A stretch of 34,876 nucleotides of DNA from an uncultured Opitutales bacterium (GTDB lineage: Bacteria > Verrucomicrobiota > Verrucomicrobiia > Opitutales > Oceanipulchritudinaceae). Location: contig CAJXMX010000008.1 in the NCBI GenBank assembly GCA_913056355.1, positions 1 to 34,876 on the forward strand, read 5' to 3'. Below the pieces are notes generated by a model, which saw only the letters and a program-made list of their open reading frames with translations, searched no databases and was not told the origin of the DNA. Position 1 is the stretch's first letter. Each line of letters opens with the position of its first letter. Shown here one piece after another: positions 25,870-34,876 of the stretch. The position numbers were made by a program, and so were the translations under genes.

Positions 25870-26502
25870 TCAGGTCATTTGTGCCAGGACCATCAGGAGG
25901 CTCTGGACCAGGCCCACGGCGAAACCGATGACGGCACCGAGGATCTCGATGCTGCGGAATTCCTTGTGGGCCAGTTTGCGGACGATGTCCTCCAGTTGGT
26001 CCAGATCAAAGGCGTGGATCTTGTCCTCCACGATTTTCCGCACCGCGATCTGCTTTTCGACCTCCATGGAGACTTTTTCCAGGAGCGGCTCGGTTTCCCC
26101 GACGATGCATTCCAGGGCGATCTTGTTGAGGTTGTAGAGGAGCTTGTCGTTGACCAGGTTGCCGAGAAGGGGAATGGCCCGGAGGCGCGGCGCGAGCCGG
26201 TCCCAGACGATGTTGGTGGCCAGCTGCTGCAGGTGCGGATGAAGGTCCATCTTGCGGATTTCCTCGCGGATCAAGTGCTGGTTGAAGAGCTCCGTCTCGA
26301 CAATTTCACCGACCCGGACCGCCATCTCCTCCTGACGCCGGGGAATCAGTCCCTGAACCGTCCAGAAGAGGATTTTCCTCGGCTTACGTGGACGGAAAAG
26401 CATCTGGATGGCCAGCCGGTTGGTCAGCCAGCCAATACCGGCCCCGATCAGGGGAAAGGCCACCAGTAAGAAGGCAATTTGCCATGTTTCGGGAATATCC
26501 AT
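25870..26502 (-). CDS. DUF445 family membrane protein
   Basis: The 210-residue protein has an N-terminal helix (FLLVAFPLIGAGIGWLTNRLAI) of the DUF445/YheB type, followed by MLFRPRKP and GLIPRRQEEMAVRVGEIVE. A long helical region follows, with a C-terminal hydrophobic segment (EILGAVIGFAVGLVQSLLMVL). DUF445 proteins are membrane proteins of unknown function. ATG 26502 is preferred to the TTG at 26529 at the end of the frame. The start is only 16 bases from the divergently written exonuclease start, so each promoter must lie within the other gene or one start is misplaced. Confidence 0.87.
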   Translation of the reverse strand: MDIPETWQIAFLLVAFPLIGAGIGWLTNRLAIQMLFRPRKPRKILFWTVQGLIPRRQEEMAVRVGEIVETELFNQHLIREEIRKMDLHPHLQQLATNIVWDRLAPRLRAIPLLGNLVNDKLLYNLNKIALECIVGETEPLLEKVSMEVEKQIAVRKIVEDKIHAFDLDQLEDIVRKLAHKEFRSIEILGAVIGFAVGLVQSLLMVLAQMT

Positions 26503-26518
26503 TTGTTTCGGACACTGA

Positions 26519-27547
26519 ATGGGGTTCAATCAGTTTGTGGGTCCCAATGAATCCGACATCCTCCAGATGACAAGCGCCGGGCTTTATTGTCCGGCCGGGG
26601 GATTCCACATTGATCCGTCGAAAAAGGTCCATCTGGCGGTGACCACGCATGCCCATTCCGACCATGCCCGCCGGGGTATGGGCGGTTACATCTGCGCCTC
26701 CAGCGGCGAGCCTCTCCTGCGCCAGCGGGTGGGAAAACAGGCGGAGATCCAGGCCCTGGAATTCGGACAGGGACTCCGTCTGGGCGGGGTGGGAATCACC
26801 CTCCATCCGGCGGGGCATATTCTCGGTTCGGCCCAGGTCCGCCTGGAGCTCAAGGGCCGGGTAACCGTCGTCACGGGCGACTACAACGCCACCCATGCCC
26901 ATGCCGCCGCCGAGCCGTGGGAGCCCCTGGAATGCGACTTCCTGGTCACCGAGTCCACCTTCGGGCTTCCCGTTTACCAATGGCCGGATCCGGCCCTGGT
27001 GATGGACGACATTCACCATTGGTGGCGGTTCAACCAGTCCCGGGGGCGCACCTCCATCCTGCCCTGCTACCCCCTCGGCAAGACCCAGCGCATCCTCTCG
27101 TCCCTCGATCCGGGACAGGGCCCCATCGGGGTCGCCGGTCCGGCCCGCGCCTTCCTGCCCCACTACCGGGCTGCCGGAGTATCCCTCCCGGAAGTGCACG
27201 AGCTGGACGAGTCCGGCATGGCGGCATTGAAAGGACGGGGCCTCCTCCTGATCTCATTCTCGGGCGAGGAACCTCCCGCGCTGCGCGCCCTGCGTCCCTT
27301 GTCCTACGCCGCGGTCAGCGGCTGGCTGCAAATCCGCTCCGCCCGGCGCGGACGGGATGTCGACCGCGGATTTGTCCTTTCGGACCACTCCGACTGGAAT
27401 GGTATCCTGCGCTGTATCCGATGCTCCAAAGCCCGCCGGGTGGCCGTCACCCATGGCCAGACGGAAGTCCTGGCCCGTTACCTGCGGGAAACCATGGGAA
27501 TCGATAGTTTTCCCCTCGGCCACTATCCGGATAACGCCTCCGACTGA
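26519..27547 (+). CDS. DNA-ligase-associated exonuclease, metallo-beta-lactamase fold
   Basis: The 342-residue protein has the metallo-beta-lactamase/beta-CASP motifs THAHSDHAR (residues 43-51), HPAGHILGSAQV, TGDYN and ESTFGLPVYQWP, and a late SDHSDWNG motif. This matches the family of putative exonucleases normally encoded with an ATP-dependent DNA ligase and an Lhr-type helicase in a DNA-repair cassette. Neither partner is present here; the neighbours are DUF445 and a CHAD protein. ATG 26519 is used; ATG 26567 would remove only the short N-terminus before AGLYCPAG. It overlaps the convergent CHAD gene by 25 bases. Confidence 0.88.
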   Translation: MGFNQFVGPNESDILQMTSAGLYCPAGGFHIDPSKKVHLAVTTHAHSDHARRGMGGYICASSGEPLLRQRVGKQAEIQALEFGQGLRLGGVGITLHPAGHILGSAQVRLELKGRVTVVTGDYNATHAHAAAEPWEPLECDFLVTESTFGLPVYQWPDPALVMDDIHHWWRFNQSRGRTSILPCYPLGKTQRILSSLDPGQGPIGVAGPARAFLPHYRAAGVSLPEVHELDESGMAALKGRGLLLISFSGEEPPALRALRPLSYAAVSGWLQIRSARRGRDVDRGFVLSDHSDWNGILRCIRCSKARRVAVTHGQTEVLARYLRETMGIDSFPLGHYPDNASD

Positions 27548-28383
27548 TCCGGATCCAGAAAGCGCCGGCCGAGTTCAAGGGCTTTCGCCAGCAGGTCCTC
27601 CTTTTCCGTCTCGGCCTTGATGACCAGCGCCGCCACGTGGTCCGGATCGAGTCCGCAATCCCAGTGGTTGGCCACGGTCTCCAGGACCAGGTCACAGTCC
27701 CGGAACTGGCCCAGACTCTCCTCAAAGCGGGAAACCTGCCGGGTCCTGGCCTTTTTCAGGTCCAGGCATTTGCGGAGGACCTTGCGGTGGTGGAAGTGTT
27801 CCTTGGCGGCCTTCCGGAGCTGGTGCAGCGATTCGTTGTTGGGTGCGTTCCGGTAGGCTGCCATGGCGTCCTGCAGCTTGAGGTAGGCATGTTCGGCGCC
27901 GTCGCGCAGGGTCTTCCGGCGCAGGGCTTTCAGGTCGGCCAGGAGGATTTTCCGGCAGATGTGCTCTCCCTCCTTCAGGACCTGCTCCCGCAGGGCCGGG
28001 TCGATTTCCCCGAATCCCACCTCGTCGCGCTTCAGGTAGGTCCTGAGCAGTTGGCAGGCCTCGGCCAGTAGGGGATCTTCCGTGTCCCTGATCCAGCGCC
28101 TCAACAGGCCGGCCAGGAATTCCCGGTCAAGGTTGAAGGAGAGGCTGCGGGCCATTCCCCGGATGTCCTTCTCCAGGTCGCGGGCCATGGGCCCAAGTTC
28201 CTTTCCCCGCAACAGGCACAGCAGGGATTGGCTTCGCTTCAGGTCCTTGCGGGCGGAATGGAGTCCCCGCGGATGATCCGGGCCATGGGAATCCAGCTCC
28301 CTCATGGCCTTTTGTATCCGTTCAGTCAATACAGCCCGAAACTGCTTGCGCAGGGGCTTTCCTTTCTGGATTAGAAAAGACAT
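27523..28383 (-). CDS. CHAD-domain protein
   Basis: The 286-residue all-helical protein has the paired His/basic motifs of CHAD domains: LHSARKDLKRSQSLLCLLR in the first repeat and LHQLRKAAKEHFHHRKVL in the second. CHAD domains bind polyphosphate and are often found near polyphosphate metabolism or CYTH enzymes; neither is visible here. ATG 28383 (MSFLIQKGKP) is preferred, although its GGAGG lies directly against the ATG, with almost no spacer; the frame extends to a TTG at 28443. Its 3' end overlaps the exonuclease gene. Confidence 0.88.
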   Translation of the reverse strand: MSFLIQKGKPLRKQFRAVLTERIQKAMRELDSHGPDHPRGLHSARKDLKRSQSLLCLLRGKELGPMARDLEKDIRGMARSLSFNLDREFLAGLLRRWIRDTEDPLLAEACQLLRTYLKRDEVGFGEIDPALREQVLKEGEHICRKILLADLKALRRKTLRDGAEHAYLKLQDAMAAYRNAPNNESLHQLRKAAKEHFHHRKVLRKCLDLKKARTRQVSRFEESLGQFRDCDLVLETVANHWDCGLDPDHVAALVIKAETEKEDLLAKALELGRRFLDPDQSEALSG

Positions 28384-28521
28384 CCTCCGAAGATCCGATA
28401 ACGCAACGGGCCAGACCGTAGTGGATTGCCTGCTGGTCAACAAGGAAAACCCCGTTCCGTCTGCCTGAAATTGACTAAAAGCCCGTATTGGCGGTCATTC
28501 CTCCGTCTCCAGTATGGCGGA

Positions 28522-29205
28522 ATGAACAAAAAGCGAGCGGGTTTCAGTCTGATAGAGATGCTGATGGTGCTGGGTGTGATGGCCATTCTCATGGGCATGC
28601 TGGTTCCCTCGGTGGGAGTGGTCCGGGAAAAGGCCCAGCGCATGGCCACCGGACAGAAGCTGCGCCAGATCGGGCTGGCCGTGGCCACCTACCACAGCAT
28701 GACCGGCCGCAGCCTGAGTGGAAGCGACCTCGGCGACTGGATGGCGCGGCTGGCGGCTGAGACGGGGGTCCGCGAGGCGGGACTGTATCTTTTCGAGGAG
28801 GATCCCCTCCTGGCCCAGGTGGCGGAAGCGATGCCGCCCGTCCTGGTCCAGCCGGGCATCGGCAGCTCATGGGAGCCGGTTGCCGGGTTCGACAGCTGGC
28901 CGGTCGGGGTGGCGGTGGTCAGCGGTACCAGCACGGCCTCGAATCCGTCGACGACCCCGGTGGCCTGGACCCGCGGACTGGGGACCGACGGCCGATGGGC
29001 CTCCTTTGGCGAATCCAGGCCCGGCGTCTATGGGGATCGGGGAGGCTTCATTGTCTTCCTCGACGGTCATGTGGAATTTTACCGGGACCTTTCCGAGGAC
29101 GGCGGCCAGCTGGTAAACTACAGCGACGGCCGGCCCACGGCCAACATCGTCGAGGCCATCGGACCCGGAACCACCGTCTTCGATTACCGGGGCCGGGTCT
29201 TCTGA
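28522..29205 (+). CDS. Pseudopilin-like protein with prepilin signal
   Basis: The 227-residue protein starts MNKKRAGFSLIEMLMVLGV, a type IV prepilin signal (cleavage after Gly7, Phe at +1, Glu at +5) with one hydrophobic helix (about 8-29). The C-terminal part contains a FIVFLDGHVEFY segment resembling the DG motif of verrucomicrobial and planctomycete DUF1559-type pseudopilins. It would be cleaved by PilD and sit in the inner membrane. No pilus or secretion gene is nearby, so its assembly partners are elsewhere. The body is rich in Gly, Ser and Trp, as in small extracellular folds. Confidence 0.85.
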   Translation: MNKKRAGFSLIEMLMVLGVMAILMGMLVPSVGVVREKAQRMATGQKLRQIGLAVATYHSMTGRSLSGSDLGDWMARLAAETGVREAGLYLFEEDPLLAQVAEAMPPVLVQPGIGSSWEPVAGFDSWPVGVAVVSGTSTASNPSTTPVAWTRGLGTDGRWASFGESRPGVYGDRGGFIVFLDGHVEFYRDLSEDGGQLVNYSDGRPTANIVEAIGPGTTVFDYRGRVF

Positions 29206-29251
29206 TCCGCTCCGGTGCCAGTGCCGCGGATACGGTTTGCGGCGGGTGCGG

Positions 29252-30202
29252 CTAATCCGCCTCGGCCATGGCGCGGAGGTGTTCCTTCACGGACTCGGCC
29301 AGGGCTTCCAGGTTGTATCCGCCCTCCAGCATGGAGACCACACGGCCATGGGCGGACTCCTCCGCTATTTCCAGAACCCAGCGGGTCATGTGGTAGTAGT
29401 CGCGGGCATCCAGTTCGATGTCGGCCAGCGGGTCCTCCCGGTGGGCGTCGAATCCGGCTGAAATGAGGATCAGCTGGGGCTGGAAGGCCCGGATTTCCGG
29501 GGCCAGGTCGTGCTCCCAGGACTCATGGTAGAGATCGATGCCGGCGCCGAAAGGGAGGGGGCAGTTGACCGTCATTCCCTTCCCGGCACCGGTGCCCGTC
29601 TCATGGGATTCCCCGGTGTGGGGATATAGCGGCAACTGGTGCAGGCTGCAGAAGAGGACGGTGGGGCTGCCGTAGAAGATGTCCTGGGTCCCGTTCCCGT
29701 GGTGGACGTCCCAGTCAACGATGCAGACCCGTTCCAGGCCGTAGACCTCGAGGGCGTAATTGGCGGCGATGGCCACGTTGTTGAAGAGGCAGAAGCCCAT
29801 GGCCTGTTCCTCGCTGGCGTGGTGGCCCGGGGGACGGGTCAGGCAAAAGGCCCGCTGGTATCCTTCCTGCATGACGGAATCCACAGCCTGGATGGCCGCC
29901 CCCGCCGAAAGCAGGGCGGCGCGGTAGGATTCCTGGCAGACGGCGGTTTCCCCCATGTCGACAAAATGCTTTCCGCGCAGGCAGGATTCCTCGATGAACT
30001 GCCGGTACTCGGCCGTGTGGATCCGCTCGATCCAGCGCACCTCGGCAGGTTCGGGCAGTTGCCAGTGGATCAACGAGGCGAAACGCGAGGCATCCAGCGC
30101 GGCCTTGGCCACAGTCAGGCGGGCCACGGTCTCGGGATGCTGCGGTCCCGTGTCGTGCAGCAGGCAATCGGGGTGATAGTAGACGGCAACGGGGCGTGCC
30201 AT
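29252..30202 (-). CDS. Histone deacetylase family (AcuC/HDAC-like) zinc deacylase
   Basis: The 316-residue enzyme has the HDAC motifs TRPPGHHAS (His127, His128), FNNVAIAANYA, DWDVHHGNGTQ (zinc ligands Asp165 and His167) and SAGFDAHREDP (zinc ligand Asp252). Bacterial members remove acetyl groups from proteins, polyamines or other amides. The ligand set is complete, so it is probably active. ATG 30202 (MARPVAVYYHPDC) has GAGG just upstream; ATG 30211 is an alternative. Its start faces the nrdJ terminator region. Substrate cannot be told from context. Confidence 0.92.
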   Translation of the reverse strand: MARPVAVYYHPDCLLHDTGPQHPETVARLTVAKAALDASRFASLIHWQLPEPAEVRWIERIHTAEYRQFIEESCLRGKHFVDMGETAVCQESYRAALLSAGAAIQAVDSVMQEGYQRAFCLTRPPGHHASEEQAMGFCLFNNVAIAANYALEVYGLERVCIVDWDVHHGNGTQDIFYGSPTVLFCSLHQLPLYPHTGESHETGTGAGKGMTVNCPLPFGAGIDLYHESWEHDLAPEIRAFQPQLILISAGFDAHREDPLADIELDARDYYHMTRWVLEIAEESAHGRVVSMLEGGYNLEALAESVKEHLRAMAEAD

Positions 30203-30283
30203 AAGCCTCATTGATACATATCCGAGGCTCATCGCCAAGCCTGATGATGGGCCAATCTCCGCAGGGACGCGGGTTGTCAAATT

Positions 30284-30321
30284 CCCCAAAAATCCGGGGA
30301 CCCCGGAATTCCGGGGTCCCC
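30284..30321 (-). terminator. Intrinsic terminator of nrdJ
   Basis: A perfect 26-base palindrome (30296-30321; half-site GGGGACCCCGGAA) lies 27 bases after the nrdJ stop. Read on the minus strand it is followed by GGATTTTTGGGG, which gives the T-run of a Rho-independent terminator. On the + strand it is not followed by T's, so it acts for nrdJ. Confidence 0.75.
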
Positions 30322-30347
30322 GCGTCTAGTTTGGTTGTCAGGAGAAA

Positions 30348-33302
<2,955 letters not shown>

Positions 33303-33368
33303 TGAGCTGGAGTTCGGTATTGAGAGCGGTTGATGGTGAATATGTTAAGAAGTTTGTGAATAAGCTGT

Positions 33369-33384
33369 TAACAATATATTGGGG
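33369..33384 (-). promoter_or_regulatory. NrdR-box-like site (proximal)
   Basis: The core CAATATATTG (33372-33381) is a perfect palindrome and fits the NrdR consensus core C-W-A-T-A-T-A-T-W-G. It lies 70-79 bases upstream of the nrdJ ATG. NrdR is a zinc-finger/ATP-cone repressor of ribonucleotide reductase genes. The flanks (TAA, GGG) fit the outer consensus poorly. Confidence 0.7.
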
Positions 33385-33400
33385 GTAAACCCTTTTGTAA

Positions 33401-33416
33401 CCCCAAGATATTGTGT
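33401..33416 (-). promoter_or_regulatory. NrdR-box-like site (distal)
   Basis: Read on the minus strand the site is ACACAATATCTTGGGG: one half fits the NrdR consensus exactly and the core has one change. Its core centre is 32 bases from that of the other site, i.e. about three helical turns, the spacing known for paired NrdR boxes. A 12-base palindrome TGTTGTACAACA (33414-33425) partly overlaps it. Confidence 0.7.
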
Positions 33417-33507
33417 TGTACAACAAAAATATTTCTGCCCTGGCTGAAAAGGCCAAAATTCCGGGCTTCCCTGTAATTACCAAAACTTGGCCCTGGAATT
33501 ACAGGCG

Positions 33508-34518
33508 CTAATGGCCTTGCCGGAGCAGTTCCCGGATCCAGCGCCGGTGGGGCCCGGAGAGGGAAACCGAAGCCAGCTCCCCGAGGGCGATCCAGCGGGT
33601 TTCCGGCCGGGAAAGGCAACTTCCGAGAAGGGGGTCGGCGGGGGAAATGGAATGGATCGATTCCCGGATCCGCTCCGAGGAAATTCCGCGGGACCGGGTC
33701 AGCAGGGGCGGGCCCGGCGGAGCCTTGGGAAGGGTCGGCAGCTCGGCCATGCCGGCCAGGCGGCTGGCCTTTTCATTGTTGAAATGCAGGAGCAGGCGGT
33801 CTCCATCCCGGACCCAGGCCCGGTGGACTTCGCGGCGGAGGGTGGCCTTGCGGGGGATCACGGGAATGGATTCCTGCGTCCCCGCGGCCCGGGCCCGGCA
33901 GTGGTCGCTGACCGGGCAGAGGAGGCAGGCCGGCCGGACCTTGCGGCAGACGACGGCCCCCAGTTCCATCAGGGCCTCGTTGAAATCGCCCGGGCGGGAG
34001 TCATCCATCAACTCCCGGGCCAATGGGAGGAGCCGTTTCTGGGCCTCCGCGGAGGACTTGACCGGGCCGGCGTCGTTGTTGAGCCGGCAGAGCACGCGGA
34101 TCACGTTCCCGTCGATGACCGGTTCCGGCAATCCCTGGGCGATGCTGGAAATGGCGGCCGCGGTGTAGGGGCCGATGCCCGGGCGCTGGCGCCATTCACC
34201 GGTATCCCGGGGCACCCCCTTCTCGACAATGGAGCGGGCCAGGCGATGCAGGTTGCGGGCCCGGGAATAGTAGCCCAGTCCCTCCCATTCCCGGAGGACC
34301 GCTTCCTCGCTCGCCGAGGCCAGGCTGGCAAAGTCCGGAAACCGCTTCATCCAGCGGTCGAAATAGGGGAGGACGGTCTCGACCTGGGTCTGCTGGAGCA
34401 TGAACTCGGAGACCACGGTCCGGTACAGGGAGGTCTCGGCCCGCCAGGGAAGGTCCCGCTTTTCGCGGTCGAACCACCGCAGGAGCCGCTTCCGAAAATC
34501 TGAGAATTCCCCTCGCAT
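33508..34518 (-). CDS. mutY: A/G-specific adenine DNA glycosylase
   Basis: The 336-residue enzyme removes adenine mispaired with 8-oxoguanine. The catalytic Glu38 is in SEFMLQQTQV, the helix-hairpin-helix RPGIGPYTAAAI is at about 112-123, and the catalytic Asp136 is in VIDGNVIRVL. The 4Fe-4S cluster loop is Cys191-x6-Cys198-x2-Cys201-x5-Cys207. The C-terminal domain (about 225-336) is a shorter MutT-like 8-oxoG recognition domain. It lies on the same strand as nrdJ but is 205 bases away across an AT-rich spacer with its own sites, so it is likely a separate unit. Start ATG 34518 is 47 bases from the divergent rnhC start. Confidence 0.95.
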   Translation of the reverse strand: MRGEFSDFRKRLLRWFDREKRDLPWRAETSLYRTVVSEFMLQQTQVETVLPYFDRWMKRFPDFASLASASEEAVLREWEGLGYYSRARNLHRLARSIVEKGVPRDTGEWRQRPGIGPYTAAAISSIAQGLPEPVIDGNVIRVLCRLNNDAGPVKSSAEAQKRLLPLARELMDDSRPGDFNEALMELGAVVCRKVRPACLLCPVSDHCRARAAGTQESIPVIPRKATLRREVHRAWVRDGDRLLLHFNNEKASRLAGMAELPTLPKAPPGPPLLTRSRGISSERIRESIHSISPADPLLGSCLSRPETRWIALGELASVSLSGPHRRWIRELLRQGH

Positions 34519-34565
34519 GCAAAAGGGAAAAACCTAGATTCCTTAGGCATTCGATAAAATTCCCG

Positions 34566-34876
34566 ATGAAAAAGAAAAAAAGCGGCGACAGCGACGAACC
34601 CCAGGTCAAGACCCTCTACACGATCACCCTCAATCCGGAGCAGCTGGAGAAGCTGGAGGAGGTCTGTGACAAGCGGGTGTACGGCTACTACCACGTGGAT
34701 CACAGCCTGTTCGCCTTCAAGGGTCCGCATGACCAGGTCAACATCGTGGCCTACAAGAGCGGCAAGGTGGTGATCCAGGGCAAGGGGACGGAATCCTTTG
34801 TCCAGAACGTCCTGGAAGCGGAAATTACCGGCGATCCACGGATGGGGTACGACGAGATCCACCACCCGGAATGGTA
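34566..34876 (+). CDS. rnhC: Ribonuclease HIII, N-terminal part (3' end outside window)
   Basis: The open frame of 103 codons runs to the window edge. After a Lys-rich start (MKKKKSG) it shows the TATA-binding-protein-like N-terminal domain of RNase HIII: YTITLNPEQLEKLEEVCDKR, FAFKGPHDQVNIVAYKSGKVVIQGKGTESFVQNVLEAEI, then GYDEIHHPEW, the linker just before the catalytic DESGKGD motif, which is not yet reached. RNase HIII cleaves RNA in RNA-DNA hybrids and is known from Firmicutes, Chlamydiae and Verrucomicrobia. It is divergent to mutY across 47 bases. Confidence 0.88.
   Translation, partial: MKKKKSGDSDEPQVKTLYTITLNPEQLEKLEEVCDKRVYGYYHVDHSLFAFKGPHDQVNIVAYKSGKVVIQGKGTESFVQNVLEAEITGDPRMGYDEIHHPEW

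Noticed and set aside
25699-26469. A 256-codon + frame across the palindrome and opposite DUF445
   Set aside because: It runs through the imperfect palindrome and then antisense to DUF445. Its translation has no domain, while the DUF445 frame has family motifs.
33470-33505. 9-bp inverted repeat (CCTGTAATT/AATTACAGG) after mutY as a terminator
   Set aside because: The arms are perfect but the loop is 18 bases and no T-run directly follows on the mutY strand. I could not support a terminator call.

Overview
The window is a stretch of a GC-rich bacterial chromosome, most likely from the Verrucomicrobiota (Opitutia/Puniceicoccales-like). This placement is an inference from gene content: an alternative complex III (ACIII) fused to a cbb3 oxidase operon, a class II (B12-dependent) ribonucleotide reductase, RNase HIII, a pair of very large orphan FtsX/MacB-type permeases, a lone pseudopilin, and dispersed palindromic or short tandem intergenic repeats. 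No rRNA, tRNA or CRISPR array was found.

Region 1 (1-12.7 kb, all on +) is a respiratory block. It opens with the C-terminus of a P1B-type metal ATPase (probably the copper pump feeding the oxidase) and a tiny exported-looking protein. It continues with actA-actB-actC-actD-actE-actF, an unrecognised one-helix protein, ccoS, ccoN, ccoO and ccoP. Many of these genes overlap by 1-8 bases or are separated by a few bases. This suggests that the quinol:electron-acceptor oxidoreductase (ACIII) and the terminal oxidase are made together and probably act as one electron-transfer unit: quinol -> ACIII Fe-S/hemes -> cytochromes c -> CcoO/CcoP -> CcoN -> O2.

Region 2 (12.7-13.05 kb) is a 366-base gene-free stretch holding two strong hairpins and five 31-bp tandem units. 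Each unit carries a short palindrome, and base changes in the stems are compensated.

Region 3 (13.0-20.1 kb) is housekeeping and mixed: a membrane zinc metallopeptidase, pyrE, a CbiX-like chelatase, an M20 dipeptidase, two TM2-domain proteins, a DUF2059 exported protein, a one-helix protein and a GPH-family sugar:cation symporter. Short tandem repeats lie beside or inside several of these genes.

Region 4 (20.1-25.9 kb) holds two adjacent paralogous ADOP-type permeases of identical length (815 aa) with no ATPase beside them. An IS200-like/REP-associated Y1 transposase follows, with a large imperfect palindrome directly downstream.

Region 5 (25.9-34.9 kb) holds a DUF445 membrane protein, a DNA-ligase-associated exonuclease, a CHAD-domain protein, a pseudopilin, a histone-deacetylase-family hydrolase, nrdJ, mutY, and the start of rnhC (RNase HIII). 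nrdJ has two upstream NrdR-box-like palindromes exactly 32 bp apart and a downstream intrinsic terminator. nrdJ, mutY and rnhC form a DNA precursor/repair neighbourhood.

No wholly new multi-gene system was recognised. The most distinctive signals are the palindromic repeat array, the palindrome beside the Y1 transposase, and the NrdR-type control region.
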